Positions 34,081-43,691 are shown, counted from the first letter of the stretch. The stretch is DNA of 64,000 nucleotides from Bilifractor porci (GCF_009696005.1 NZ_VUMV01000002.1:372001-436000), one strand, 5' to 3'. Numbers and translations: made by a program. Notes: generated by a model not told the origin, from the sequence alone.

Positions 34081-35589
34081 ATGAAGAAAAGAAGAAAGAA
34101 GCAGAAAAACCGGATGCTTTTGCTGCTGGCGGCAGTGCTTGTGTTTGGAGGACTTCTGTCTGCCTACGGGGTATTGTCGTTTGCAAAAAGCGGAAAAGAG
34201 GATGGGACGGCGCAGGCGGCTGTCACCGGATCCGTGGCGGAGAGGACGCAGGAAAACACACCGGAGACGGTGAAGCAGACAGCGGATCCGGCGGATTACC
34301 AGCTGACGCTTCAGTTCCGGAACGGGGCGTCCCAGACCGTAAAAGGTATCTTTCGGGATTCCTCATCCGCAGCCGCGGACTCTTCCGATGCGGATATTAA
34401 GACTGTGGCACTCCCGGAAGGGAAACTTGCGTACAGGACATCGGATCTGACACAGCTTCTGGACAGCTTTCCGGAGCTTCAGGAATCCGGATGGACGCAG
34501 CCGGAGGATGCAAAGATAGAGAAACAGGACGACGGATTTGTCATTATTCCGGAGACGCCGGGAACGGCCCTGAACCGGGATGCTTTTGTCTCGGCGGTGG
34601 AACAGGCACTCTCGGGAGGCGCAGAGACACTGAATCTGGAACAGGCAGAGGGCGTCTATGTGCAGCCCGCGGTAAGGCAGGACAATGCGGATCTCCAGGC
34701 GCATCTGTCGCAGCTGAACCAGATTACGGGAGCCAGCATCACATACCGGCTTCCCGGAGCGGAGGTCACGCTGGACGGTTCGACCACTTCAGGGTGGCTG
34801 ACGCAGAATGCGGACGGGACATGGACCAGGGACGACGCGGTGTGGAATCAGCATATCTCGGATTTTGTGTCCCAGCTCGCGGCGGATCACGATACCATCA
34901 ACAGGGACCGCACGTTTCCTGCCACCGGAATCGGCAATATTACGGTAAAGGGAACCGGCTACTACGGCTATGAGATCGACGAGCCGGCGGAGACGGCGCA
35001 GCTTACGCAGGAGCTGGACAGCGGTACCGTGACGACAAGGGAGCCGTGCCGGGTGCAGACAGAATATGCCGCCCGTGACGATAATTCAGGAATCGGGCAG
35101 AATTATGTAGAGATTGATCTGAGCCGCCAGCACCTGTGGGTGTACAGGGACGGCGCCGTCGCTTTTGAGACGGATATTGTCTCCGGAACGATGAACGAGT
35201 CCTATTATACGCCGGAAGGCGTCTATAAAATTCTGGATAAAAAGCAGAATGCGACGCTGGTGGGCGACGCTATCCCCGGAAAGAAGGATTACTACACCTA
35301 TACGCAGCCCGTCAGCTACTGGATGCCCTTTACCTATACAGGAATAGGCCTGCATGACGCCTCCTGGCGCGGGGCTTTCGGAGGAACCATCTATGTCAGC
35401 GACGGTTCTCATGGCTGCGTGAACCTTCCGGCTTCTGCAGCGGCGCAGATTTTTAATCTTGTGGAGATTCAGGAGCCTGTTGTCTGCTATTACTCCCAGC
35501 CTTACTCGCTGGCAGCGGCGCCGGAAGGCCAGCAGACAGAAGGTGTCTATTATAACAGCGCAGACAGCGGGGCCGTGCAGGCCGGCTGA
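34081..35589 (+). CDS. L,D-transpeptidase (YkuD) with peptidoglycan-binding domain
   Basis: About 502 residues. An N-terminal membrane helix (MLLLLAAVLVFGGLLSAYG) anchors it; a region at about 150-290 is PG_binding_4-like; the C-terminal YkuD domain holds GLHDASWRGAFGG and the catalytic SHGCVNLP. It forms 3-3 cross-links in peptidoglycan or attaches proteins to it, outside the cell. The start may be 34,072 or 34,081; 34,081 (MKKRRKKQKNR) fits the AGGAAA spacing better. Confidence 0.88.
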   Translation: MKKRRKKQKNRMLLLLAAVLVFGGLLSAYGVLSFAKSGKEDGTAQAAVTGSVAERTQENTPETVKQTADPADYQLTLQFRNGASQTVKGIFRDSSSAAADSSDADIKTVALPEGKLAYRTSDLTQLLDSFPELQESGWTQPEDAKIEKQDDGFVIIPETPGTALNRDAFVSAVEQALSGGAETLNLEQAEGVYVQPAVRQDNADLQAHLSQLNQITGASITYRLPGAEVTLDGSTTSGWLTQNADGTWTRDDAVWNQHISDFVSQLAADHDTINRDRTFPATGIGNITVKGTGYYGYEIDEPAETAQLTQELDSGTVTTREPCRVQTEYAARDDNSGIGQNYVEIDLSRQHLWVYRDGAVAFETDIVSGTMNESYYTPEGVYKILDKKQNATLVGDAIPGKKDYYTYTQPVSYWMPFTYTGIGLHDASWRGAFGGTIYVSDGSHGCVNLPASAAAQIFNLVEIQEPVVCYYSQPYSLAAAPEGQQTEGVYYNSADSGAVQAG

Positions 35590-35880
35590 GAGCGTGGGAG
35601 CGGCCCTGCGGCGGGCTGTTCCCGATCTGCGCGAATATCTGTAAGCGGGGGGAATCTCTCCGGCAGGTTTTACAAAACCTCCGGAGGGATTCTGTCTATT
35701 CTGTCTATAGACAAAAGCTGCCCTGCCTGATAGGATGAAAATACAACAGATTTACATAACTCATTTCTTTCGGGTTCCGTCCGGAATTCGGTTCCACTGT
35801 TTTCTTACAAGCCGGCGCCGTTATCCGTCTGCGGTTTTGGCGGCCGTATTAAAAGTTTTATCAGACTGGAGGCATGCAGA
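35590..35880 (+). terminator. Gap before the Tad operon with a terminator-like hairpin
   Basis: CTCCGG-C-AGGTTTT (35,658-35,671) pairs with AAAACCT-CCGGAG (35,674-35,686); only short T-runs follow. TTCTGTCTATTCTGTCTATAGAC (35,690-35,712) just after it contains a repeated CTGTCTAT and might be a promoter or operator of the Tad operon. The remaining sequence shows nothing else. Confidence 0.5.
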
Positions 35881-36417
35881 TTGACAGCTGAACATGCACT
35901 GGCGCTGATGGTCTGCTCCGGTTCCGCCCTTCTGGATCTGGACAGAATGAAGCTTCCGAACGGGTGGATTTTCATCTGCGCCCTTCTTGCCGTGTGCCAG
36001 CGGCTGGCAGACTTCGGGCCGCCCGGACTAGGGGCGTATTTCGCCGGTGCCGCCGTCCCATTTCTTCTTCTTTTTCCCGTGTGGCTGGTCTTATACCGGT
36101 CTGTCGGAGCCGGGGACATCAAACTTCTTATGGTTATAGGAGGAATCCTCGGACCGTCTGCCATTTTGCGCTGTGTGTTCCGGACATTCCTGTTCGGGGC
36201 TGCTTTTTCAGTCCTTCTTCTCTTTTCCGGCGGCAGTTTCCTGCCGCGAATCCAATATCTTACCGATTATCTGAAAAAGGTCTGCGGGCACGGAATCCGG
36301 AAGACCTCCGGCCGGTCTGGGAGGCCTGTTTACAGGAAGACCGGAGAATATGCGGAGTCTGTCCATATGACCATACCTGTTCTGATGAGTGTCCTGCTCT
36401 GGATTGGAGGTGTCTGA
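35881..36417 (+). CDS. tadV: Prepilin peptidase, A24 family (TadV/CpaA)
   Basis: A 178-residue membrane protease with about five membrane segments. The aspartates are in LLDLDRMKLPNG (first) and the GxGD motif GAGDIKLLMVIGG (second), as in type IV leader peptidases. It would cut the Flp prepilin. The start is TTG at 35,881 with CTGGAGGCATGC upstream. Its stop overlaps the next ATG (TGATG), placing it first in the Tad operon. Confidence 0.85.
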   Translation: MTAEHALALMVCSGSALLDLDRMKLPNGWIFICALLAVCQRLADFGPPGLGAYFAGAAVPFLLLFPVWLVLYRSVGAGDIKLLMVIGGILGPSAILRCVFRTFLFGAAFSVLLLFSGGSFLPRIQYLTDYLKKVCGHGIRKTSGRSGRPVYRKTGEYAESVHMTIPVLMSVLLWIGGV

Positions 36418-37463
36418 TGCATGTCTGCCGGAGGGCGGTTCTGGCCGTCTGTGACGTAGAGGAGGCATATGCCAGAAACTTTATGGAATACCTGAATGAA
36501 AGAAAGGGGATTCCTTTTGAAATTCATGCTTTTACATCTGCGGACACGCTCTGCGCTTTTGTCGCAGAGAGGCCGATTGATATTCTTCTGGTTTCCGAAC
36601 GGGCGATGACAGAGCAGGTCAGACAGCTTTCTGTCGGAAAGCGGATGATGCTTTCCGAGGGCCTCTCGGAGATACCCGGCCGGGAGGAAGAGGCGCAGAA
36701 AGAAGAGGACTGTGCAAAGATTTTTAAGTACCAGCCGTCCTCACAGATCATCCGCGAGGTGATGGACTGTTATGCGGCGGAACAGTCGGCCTTAAATCCG
36801 GCTGCGGGCGGAAAGAAAGAGTTCCGGCTGGCCGGTGTCTACAGTCCCTCCGGCTGTCCGGGGAAGATCTTGTTTGATCTTGCCCTCGGAGGGTATCTTG
36901 CCCGGTCAGGTCGTGTCCTGTACCTGAATCTGGATCCGCTGTCGGGACTGGAGGAGGCGGCGGAATCACTGGGGGTGGGGGTTTCGGGAAGAACCGTCAG
37001 CGACCTGGTGTATTTCAGCAGAAGGAAAAACGGACATCTGTTTTACTTTCTGGAAGGAATGATCCAGACGCTGGGAAATCTCGACTATATTCTTCCGGCC
37101 TCCTTCCCGGAGGATCTGCGGGATATCAGTGCAGAGGAGTGGAAAACACTGTTCTGCTCGATCCGGGATCACACGGATTACTCGGTTCTTCTGGCAGATT
37201 TCGGGGATGGTCTGGAAAGCCTTCCCGACCTTCTGAGGGAGTGCTCGGAACTCTACCTGCCTGTCGGTCCAGACAGGGTATCCGGATTTTGCCTGGCTCA
37301 TTTCCGGAAGCTGATGAAACGTGCCGGCATGCGGGAGGACGAGCCCTGGATGCATGTGATTGTCCCGCCTTCTTGGGAGGATGCGCAGGAGGATCTGGTG
37401 TTCACGGTGACACAGGGAGCCTATTATCGTTTTGTAAGGGAGATGGAGCGTGAAGCGGAGTAG
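36417..37463 (+). CDS. CpaE/TadZ-like pilus assembly protein
   Basis: A 348-residue protein. Residues 1-115 resemble an atypical receiver domain (VLAVCDVEEAYARNFMEYLNERKG). Residues about 140-340 resemble a MinD/ParA fold with a degenerate Walker A, SPSGCPGKI, lacking the usual KGGxGKT. TadZ proteins place the Tad machine at its cell site. The start ATG overlaps the prepilin peptidase stop, and its end overlaps the cpaF start by 14 bp, so translation is coupled. Confidence 0.75.
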   Translation: MHVCRRAVLAVCDVEEAYARNFMEYLNERKGIPFEIHAFTSADTLCAFVAERPIDILLVSERAMTEQVRQLSVGKRMMLSEGLSEIPGREEEAQKEEDCAKIFKYQPSSQIIREVMDCYAAEQSALNPAAGGKKEFRLAGVYSPSGCPGKILFDLALGGYLARSGRVLYLNLDPLSGLEEAAESLGVGVSGRTVSDLVYFSRRKNGHLFYFLEGMIQTLGNLDYILPASFPEDLRDISAEEWKTLFCSIRDHTDYSVLLADFGDGLESLPDLLRECSELYLPVGPDRVSGFCLAHFRKLMKRAGMREDEPWMHVIVPPSWEDAQEDLVFTVTQGAYYRFVREMEREAE

Positions 37464-38379
37464 TCAGGAAAAACGATTCCGGTATCCTGAAGAAAAAAGG
37501 GAGGAGACGGAAACCCCTTTCCGGACAGAAGAAAGGCTCCGGAAGATGCTGACCGAGCAGCTGGGGGAAGAGGGTTACTCGGAGAAAGAGGTTCAGGAGA
37601 CGGTGGACCGGCTGATCTGGCAGGAAAATCCCCCTCTTACGCTTCCGCAGAAGGAGCAGATCCGGAAAAATCTTCTGTATTCCGTGGGAAAGCTGGATGT
37701 CCTGCAGGAGCTGATGAATGACACGGCTGTCACGGAAATCATGGTAAACGGCTACAGGAAAATTTTTTATGAAAAAGACGGAGTCATCCGTCGCTGGGAG
37801 AAAAGCTTTCCTTCCCGCGAGAGGTATGAGGACGTGATCCAGCAGATTGCCGGCGCCTGCAACCGGGTTGTCAATGAGCAGAAGCCGATTGCAGATGCCA
37901 GGCTGGAAAACGGAGCCCGCGTCAATGTGGTGCTTCCTCCGGTTGCGCTGGACGGTGCGGTGCTTACCATCCGGAGATTTCCGGATGACCCGATTACCAT
38001 GCAGAGGCTTGTGGAGATGGACAGCATCACAGAAGAGGCGGCGGAATTTCTGGGGGATCTTGTGCAGGCCAGATATTCCATCCTGATAGGCGGAGGGACG
38101 TCCACCGGAAAGACCACCTTTCTGAATGCCCTGTCCGGCAGCATTCCGGAGGGGGAGCGGATTATCACCATCGAGGATAACGCGGAACTCCAGCTCAGGG
38201 GAATTTCCAATCTGGTCCGCCTGGAGGCCAGGGACGCGTCCATGGAGGAGTGCAGGGAGGTCTCTATCCGGGATCTGATCCGGACGGCGCTTCGCATGCG
38301 TCCGGACAGGATTATCGTCGGAGAGGTCCGGGGCGCAGAGGCAGTGGATTTTCTGGTATGCCTTATATGTACTATATAA
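37450..38379 (+). pseudogene. cpaF: Pilus assembly ATPase CpaF/TadA, 5' part, cut by the integrated element
   Basis: This is the first 302 residues of a CpaF-type secretion ATPase, then seven foreign residues (VCLICTI) and a stop inside the element. Walker A (IGGGTSTGKTTF) and Walker B (DRIIVGEVRGAEAVDF) are present. The rest, starting ALNTGHEGS, is at 60,195. An intact CpaF powers assembly of the Flp pilus; a protein cut after Walker B lacks the NTGHEGS box and C-terminal ATPase part and should be inactive. The start is GTG at 37,450 with AAGGGAGA upstream. Confidence 0.93.
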
Positions 38380-38397
38380 TAATTATATATATAACGT
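38361..38397 (+). repeat. Left end of element: terminal and subterminal inverted repeats
   Basis: The outer repeat CCTTATATGTACT (38,361-38,373) matches the reverse complement of 60,182-60,194 in 11 of 13 bases. An inner repeat TATATAACGT (38,388-38,397) matches the reverse complement of 60,121-60,130 exactly. They are 14 bp apart here. Likely recombinase binding sites. The bases GTATG just outside (38,356-38,360) do not fit cpaF and are probably a core sequence brought in by the element. Confidence 0.7.
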
Positions 38398-38405
38398 GTA
38401 TAAGG

Positions 38406-38753
38406 ATGGAATATTATAGATTAGAGGGAGAGCATAGGAACGCTATGAACATTAAGTATAGGTTATTGTGTAAAAGGTTAATAGAGGAAGGGAAGAGAGT
38501 AGGTGTCATTCAATATTATAATGTACTGTTCATAATGGAGTTATTGTCAGATAAAGATATATGGTCTTTAGAACAGTGGGTGAATGGTATGAATAACTTG
38601 TATATGAAGGATATACATAATTGGTGTAGATTACATTTTATTAAATATCACACTGTATTTGTTTACATGAAAGAGTATCCGGTAAAAGCAAATATTTGGA
38701 ATGGGTATTCATATATAAGGTGGAGGATGGAGCGGAGGATGAATTTGGGCTAA
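38406..38753 (+). CDS. Small orphan protein at left end of element
   Basis: A basic, aromatic-rich protein of 115 residues from the ATG at 38,406 (MEYYRLEGEHRNAM...), or 102 from 38,445 (MNIKYRLLCKRLIEEGKR), which has AGGGAG upstream. No family was recognised. It reads toward the leftward operon and ends at a terminator-like hairpin. Position next to the element end could suggest a role in excision, but there is no direct evidence. Confidence 0.5.
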   Translation: MEYYRLEGEHRNAMNIKYRLLCKRLIEEGKRVGVIQYYNVLFIMELLSDKDIWSLEQWVNGMNNLYMKDIHNWCRLHFIKYHTVFVYMKEYPVKANIWNGYSYIRWRMERRMNLG

Positions 38754-38756
38754 GAT

Positions 38757-38804
38757 AAAAAGGTGCTTGCATGAAAGGGAGCCTTAAAGTAGGGCATCCT
38801 TTTT
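38757..38804. terminator. Terminator between convergent genes
   Basis: AAAAAGGTGC (38,757-38,766) pairs with GCATCCTTTTT (38,794-38,804) with one bulged base. The A-run and T-run allow it to act in both directions. Confidence 0.6.
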
Positions 38805-38840
38805 GAAAGTATGGACAGAACGAAGGATAAAGGCTCTGCG

Positions 38841-39755
38841 CTATTCGTTTGGCAGAGCCGGAGTATTGTCCTGATCCGTAGAAAATAAATCTAATTGACC
38901 TTCTGGAGTGGAACTTTGATCGGATTCATTTTCAGTTGATTGTTCCCTTTTTTTTGGTGTTTTATGAGTGTATAATTTCTCAAAAGGAAGTGGATACTTG
39001 GATTTCTTATTGTATTCTAGTAAAAGAGCTTCTGCGAATCCTAATGAACCGGCACGACGTTCTCTGGCAGTACGACTGATTTCCCTGACAGAGACACGTC
39101 CTACTTTTTCTTTAAAGGTGTCATCTTTCATTGTATCTCCATAAGCATTATCCAGACGAGCAATAGCATTAAGCATATTGGAACTAAAGGACATAGGCGC
39201 ACCTTCCCATGTGGCAACGCAAAGGCGTAAAACACGATCAAGAGTGTGAAAACCATATTTTTCATAGATATTAATTAAAGTGGATACAGCACATATACCT
39301 CCGGGGCGAGAGGAAGAAGTAATAGTGAGATCATACGATTCAACAAGGTCACGAATAATAAGTTCTCTATCATTACCAGCTTCAATATTAGCCATGAATA
39401 TTTCATAAGGTAATAACGATTTGACATATTTCATCTGATTTGCAAAAATATCTGCTTCTTGGGTGTAAACAAGATCATCATAAACCATACACCAGACAGG
39501 AGTTTCTCTTGATCCAGAGACGAGAGCGACAATCTCTATAGTGTGTTGTCCGTTAAACACATAATTTATTCCATCACGTCTACTTACTTTTACAGGATTT
39601 ATCTGATAAAGGTCAAAATTAGCTGCAGCACGCTGAACGTGTTTGATGGACAGATTACGTTGGTAATCTTGATTTGAACATAAATTTTTAATTGGTATTT
39701 GCTCAAAATGCACTTGGGGAACAAACTTTTGTAAATCTTCGGTATTTCCATCCAT
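38841..39755 (-). CDS. ParB-like nuclease-domain protein (DUF6551-like)
   Basis: A 304-residue protein. Residues about 15-85 contain a ParB/sulfiredoxin-like N-terminal fold (IPIKNLCSNQDYQRNLSIKHVQRAAANFD then VFNGQHTIEIVAL). The middle is helical and the tail is Ser/Glu/Asp-rich. The start at 39,755 has GGAGGAAAT upstream. It is the last gene of a five-gene leftward operon behind the serine recombinase. ParB-like folds bind CTP and DNA in known members; whether this one segregates, replicates or cuts DNA is unknown. Confidence 0.65.
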   Translation of the reverse strand: MDGNTEDLQKFVPQVHFEQIPIKNLCSNQDYQRNLSIKHVQRAAANFDLYQINPVKVSRRDGINYVFNGQHTIEIVALVSGSRETPVWCMVYDDLVYTQEADIFANQMKYVKSLLPYEIFMANIEAGNDRELIIRDLVESYDLTITSSSRPGGICAVSTLINIYEKYGFHTLDRVLRLCVATWEGAPMSFSSNMLNAIARLDNAYGDTMKDDTFKEKVGRVSVREISRTARERRAGSLGFAEALLLEYNKKSKYPLPFEKLYTHKTPKKREQSTENESDQSSTPEGQLDLFSTDQDNTPALPNE

Positions 39756-39757
39756 AA

Positions 39758-40684
39758 TTATATTTCCTCCAATTTTTTTAAAATAGTATTTGTGGTTGAT
39801 ATTAGGCACATAAGCTGATATTTAAGCTTATTTTTTGCTGTATCAGATGCAATTTTAAAATCTGAAACTTTTAATACTCTTTCGATAGAACTGTTCCACG
39901 AGGGAATCGTCAGCGTAAGGCTTGCAATTTCCGCATCTGGATCGAATTGTGGCAGGTTGCGTATAGAAGGAATAGAAACGGAAGATTTTTTCTCTAACAT
40001 TGGTTTGGCGTAATTATTCCACAGTAATTCCCTTTTCATATCATGATAACTGAGATGTTCTATCTTTTCGGCAAGAAGGTAGTTGTTTAGACTTAAAAGC
40101 TGCTCTTTTGATAATCCTGAAAGCTCAATAATATTAGCTTGGGAAATCCAGAGCTGACCAGAACGGACTCGTTTGACAAGATCCGGAACTTTTTCATCAA
40201 TTATATCTAGTGCATGACTGTAAGCAGAATATTTGTGAACGGTAGCCATTGCTACATTACATTCTTCGGATACTTTTTTTGCTGCGATGCTTGCACCGGA
40301 AATATGAGATTTGTTCGTAGATGAAAGTTGTCTTGAAATTAATATTTTTTCAGCATTATATTTTTTCCCAATCAGGTATTTTTTATTGGTATTGGTTAAA
40401 TCCTCTCGTTGAAGTTGGTCAGTACATATCCATGAAATTACATCTTCTTTACTGGAAAAATGGAGTCTTTTTATGCGGAAAGGAATACTGTGTTTGCGAA
40501 ATAATTCATATGCTTCTATGCCATTAATGACAATACCATTCCATGTACAGATGGGGGTGTGATAGGAATGACATAATATCTGTTGTTCAAGCTGTTTATA
40601 ATCTTTTCCACTGAGATATTGATACAAATTTGTGAATTCTGGTTTTGTTTTTAATGTATATATACTATAATTGTGCATACTCAT
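39758..40684 (-). CDS. Second ParB-like protein
   Basis: A 308-residue protein (306 if the ATG at 40,678 is used, which fits GGGAG better). The N-terminal part (LSGKDYKQLEQQILCH... PICTWNGIVINGIEAYEL) resembles ParB-like domains, and VAEECNVAMATVHKYSAYSHALD looks like a helix-turn-helix. It ends 2 bp before the next ParB-like gene. It may bind DNA in element upkeep or excision. It shares little sequence with its neighbour, so the two probably act as different parts of one complex. Confidence 0.6.
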   Translation of the reverse strand: MSMHNYSIYTLKTKPEFTNLYQYLSGKDYKQLEQQILCHSYHTPICTWNGIVINGIEAYELFRKHSIPFRIKRLHFSSKEDVISWICTDQLQREDLTNTNKKYLIGKKYNAEKILISRQLSSTNKSHISGASIAAKKVSEECNVAMATVHKYSAYSHALDIIDEKVPDLVKRVRSGQLWISQANIIELSGLSKEQLLSLNNYLLAEKIEHLSYHDMKRELLWNNYAKPMLEKKSSVSIPSIRNLPQFDPDAEIASLTLTIPSWNSSIERVLKVSDFKIASDTAKNKLKYQLMCLISTTNTILKKLEEI

Positions 40685-41081
40685 CTCCCATTATTTCTGA
40701 TTTTAATTCTGCTTGTGGCAGTTTAGTGATGATGTTATCCATGGAAAATAGAGCTATTTTCTTCTCTGGGTAAATATTGCCTTCTAAACGAAAAATATTA
40801 AATTTCTCCCAAGAAAGGTTAAGCTGGGAAAGTGAATATAGTAATTCTCGGCTGTACAATTCATAGCTGTTACCATTGATAACAAAATAATCCTTAACTT
40901 TATGTGCCAATTTATCCTCTGCACAACTAGCCTTTATACCTATCATTTTTTGATCAGGATTAACAAGAAGTTGAATATATTCTGGGTTACCAATTTGCCG
41001 GAGTGTATTGCGGTGGATTCGTATACGATTCTTTTTAAAGTCAATACATATTAGTGGATGGGAAGAGTGTTTGTTGTTCAT
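40665..41081 (-). CDS. Small protein sharing the recombinase C-terminal domain
   Basis: A 138-residue protein (from the ATG at 41,081, MNNKHSSHPLICIDFKKN..., with GAGGAAA upstream). The core RIHRNTLRQIGNPEYIQLLV then NPDQKMIGIKA matches the same segment in the next two genes upstream (VNTACIKKLPDVEYVQILV; FNKDAIRKFPNTKFVEMLI). It overlaps both neighbours. A shortened stand-alone copy of the recombinase C-terminal domain, probably an accessory or directionality factor by inference. Confidence 0.6.
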   Translation of the reverse strand: MNNKHSSHPLICIDFKKNRIRIHRNTLRQIGNPEYIQLLVNPDQKMIGIKASCAEDKLAHKVKDYFVINGNSYELYSRELLYSLSQLNLSWEKFNIFRLEGNIYPEKKIALFSMDNIITKLPQAELKSEIMGDEYAQL

Positions 41082-41829
41082 AGGATTTTTCCTCGCTTTC
41101 TGCTGTTGATGGTTCTTTTGTTTTTTCTGTGGATTTATCAGTTGCTTTTTTCTTTTCTTGTATGTCAAATACTGCGTAGCCTTCAAATATATTGACTTGC
41201 ATTGATTTTTGATGTTCTTCCACTGGGATACCGAACTGATTCTTCCATTCTTCAGGATAAGAAGGTGTCCTGGCAGTGGTTACAGTTCCATTGTCTTTTA
41301 GTGTACGAGGAAATATTTCCGGTGAAGTTAAATCGAAAATGAACAGTATTTCATTGCCAGAACGAATTAGCTTGCCGAGAATCTTGTAACGATAATTAGG
41401 ATTCCAGTCCATGAGAGATATCACTTTAGCAAAGAAAATCCGGCAAGTGATTTGTTTTGGCGAACGTTTTTTCCCAGAGGAACACCAACGAAAAGAGTCT
41501 TTTTCTTCTTCTCGACAGGGACGGACAGCCAGTTTTTTTTCAATGGGATTGACTAGTATCTGCACATATTCGACATCGGGTAGTTTTTTTATGCAGGCGG
41601 TATTTACAGATACCTTGTAGTTGTTAAATGTAAACGAAGGTTCGTAAATATGAGCGAAGAATTCGCCACGTACAACTTGATAACCGTCATAACTGAAAGA
41701 ATCATCGTCAATGACTTCCATTTGATTTGTGGGGCTGGATGCGACTGTTATTGGCATAGGTGGGTTGATTTTCATCATATCAGAAGGTTCTGTGGTCATA
41801 TTCCATTGATTTATAGGTTGATCGCTCAT
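41041..41829 (-). CDS. Stand-alone homologue of the serine recombinase C-terminal half
   Basis: A 262-residue protein. GYQVVRGEFFAHIYEPSFTF aligns with DYEVARGQFFSSVGRISVSF of the recombinase, and further shared points are KLPDVEYVQILVNP, the RPC motif, the NYRYKILGKLI stretch and YPEEWKNQFG (YPADWMNGFG in the recombinase). No catalytic domain is present. Its start shares a base with the recombinase stop, and AAAGGAG lies before it. The repeated domain suggests a hetero-complex with the recombinase. Confidence 0.65.
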   Translation of the reverse strand: MSDQPINQWNMTTEPSDMMKINPPMPITVASSPTNQMEVIDDDSFSYDGYQVVRGEFFAHIYEPSFTFNNYKVSVNTACIKKLPDVEYVQILVNPIEKKLAVRPCREEEKDSFRWCSSGKKRSPKQITCRIFFAKVISLMDWNPNYRYKILGKLIRSGNEILFIFDLTSPEIFPRTLKDNGTVTTARTPSYPEEWKNQFGIPVEEHQKSMQVNIFEGYAVFDIQEKKKATDKSTEKTKEPSTAESEEKSYEQQTLFPSTNMY

Positions 41830-43691
41830 TAGGTGTCTCCTTTAATTTCTGTAATAATATTCTTTATATTTTGTATAATGGTTTCTTTGGGAGTGGTTTG
41901 TAGCTCAGGCTCTTTATAAGGTTTACTTTCCGAGGTGGTTTGCCAGTTTTTCTCCGCTGTAAATTCTGTTAGTTCTGGTGCTTGCGACTGAGTATAGTAA
42001 TTATTACCGAAGCCATTCATCCAGTCGGCAGGATAAGCTAACACACTTTTAGAATCAGATATTGTATCAGGTGCGTTGTTATCGGAACAGGATACGTCGT
42101 TGGTACTTGTCGGTATTCGTATTTCTGTATCGTTCATATTGAAAATAAGGACATTTTCATTGTCTTTCTGGTGGGCAACTCCTATTATTCTATATTTGCA
42201 TTTTTTGTCCCATTTAAATATCTCGTATAATGTTGGCAAAAATGCAGCACCGGAAATTGGTTTTGGAATAGGTTGACCATCTTTGAGACGTGACCACTGC
42301 ACTTTATTTTTGGTTTCAGAGGAACATGGTCGGATTGCAAGTAGTTTTGAACTTGGGTGTATCAGCATTTCAACAAATTTGGTGTTTGGAAATTTCCGTA
42401 TAGCATCTTTGTTAAAAGAGATCTGTTTATATGAAAAAGAAACAGAAATCCGACCAACAGAGGAGAAAAATTGTCCTCTGGCAACTTCATAGTCTCTTAA
42501 ATCGAAGGAACCGGCGGAAGCAGTAATTGTATCAGGTGTATTCATATTTGTCGGTTTAAGGACGCTTTGAGATGCTTCAAAGTAGTCTCTGGCTTTAAAT
42601 CCAGACCATCTTGGATTGATGCTTATAAATCCACTTAGAGAGCCTTCTTGTATCACATGTAATTCTGGTAAAATCTCCTTATTCCCATATTTCGCATTTG
42701 TAATTAATTTTTGAACAGCTATGAAATCATCTCTGGAGATAATAGCTTCGTGATGTCCGACTTTTCTGTATTGATTACGGTCTTGATTGTTTTTCCTTGA
42801 TTTATGGTCAAGATAACTCGGAGTCCATGTTTTTCTCGCCAGAACATCCCCACAATGGCGTTCATTTTGAAGGATTTGTAGTACGGTACTGGATGACCAG
42901 ACATCATTATTCTTTTTTGTTTTACAACCGAGTTCTGTCAGGGAATCCGCAATTTGTTGCGCACTGCTTCCATTCAGATACATATAAAAAATAAGCTGCA
43001 CAATTTTAGCTTCATGTGGATTGATTACAAGATCGCCATTTTCGTCTTGGTCATATCCGAGCAGAGGAGGTGTAAGGAATATTCCCCGACGAAAACGCAT
43101 TTCAATGGAAGAATTCATAATTTCACTTTTGGTATGACTTTCTTCCTGCGCAAGTGTTGACATGAATGACAGGATCATTTCGCTTTTGGGATCAAGCGTA
43201 TTTAGATGCTCTGTTTCAAAAAACACACCGACGGGTGGACGGAGTGAAGAAAGCTCTCGTACATATCGGATACAGTCAACAACATTTCTTGCAAATCGGG
43301 ATACACTTTTTGTTATGATTAAATCAATTTTTCCGGCTTCACAATCTTTGATCATTTTTTTGAATGCATCCCTGTGTTGAAGAGAAGTGCCGGAAATGCC
43401 TTCGTCGGCATATATTTCTACAAGAATCCAATTTGGATTTTTATTTACTACATCCTGATAATGATTTTTCTGTAATTCATATGAGGATGTTTGGCGTGGA
43501 TCATCCGTAGATACCCTTGCATATACAGCCACTCGTAGTTTTTTCTCTGTTTTAAAAATATCCTCTGGTGGAAGTGCTGGAATTACTTCCAGTTCTTCTG
43601 GATCAATACCTTTATATCTTTGCCGAATTCGGGCTTTCTGTTCATCAATATTACTGCTTCGTTCTTCACTTTCTTTCATCAGTAGCGACAT
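41829..43691 (-). CDS. Large serine recombinase with unusual C-terminal domain
   Basis: A 620-residue recombinase. Residues about 50-200 are the resolvase catalytic domain (VAVYARVSTDD with the catalytic Ser; YADEGISGTSLQHR; ITKSVSRFARN). Residues about 215-340 are the Recombinase domain (LLGYDQDENGDLVINPHEAKIV). The Cys-based zinc ribbon usual in large serine integrases is not seen; instead a domain shared with the next two genes occupies about 400-580. AAAGG lies close to the ATG at 43,691; an in-frame ATG at 43,679 fits better. It heads a five-gene operon with ParB-like genes. Confidence 0.85.
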   Translation of the reverse strand: MSLLMKESEERSSNIDEQKARIRQRYKGIDPEELEVIPALPPEDIFKTEKKLRVAVYARVSTDDPRQTSSYELQKNHYQDVVNKNPNWILVEIYADEGISGTSLQHRDAFKKMIKDCEAGKIDLIITKSVSRFARNVVDCIRYVRELSSLRPPVGVFFETEHLNTLDPKSEMILSFMSTLAQEESHTKSEIMNSSIEMRFRRGIFLTPPLLGYDQDENGDLVINPHEAKIVQLIFYMYLNGSSAQQIADSLTELGCKTKKNNDVWSSSTVLQILQNERHCGDVLARKTWTPSYLDHKSRKNNQDRNQYRKVGHHEAIISRDDFIAVQKLITNAKYGNKEILPELHVIQEGSLSGFISINPRWSGFKARDYFEASQSVLKPTNMNTPDTITASAGSFDLRDYEVARGQFFSSVGRISVSFSYKQISFNKDAIRKFPNTKFVEMLIHPSSKLLAIRPCSSETKNKVQWSRLKDGQPIPKPISGAAFLPTLYEIFKWDKKCKYRIIGVAHQKDNENVLIFNMNDTEIRIPTSTNDVSCSDNNAPDTISDSKSVLAYPADWMNGFGNNYYTQSQAPELTEFTAEKNWQTTSESKPYKEPELQTTPKETIIQNIKNIITEIKGDT

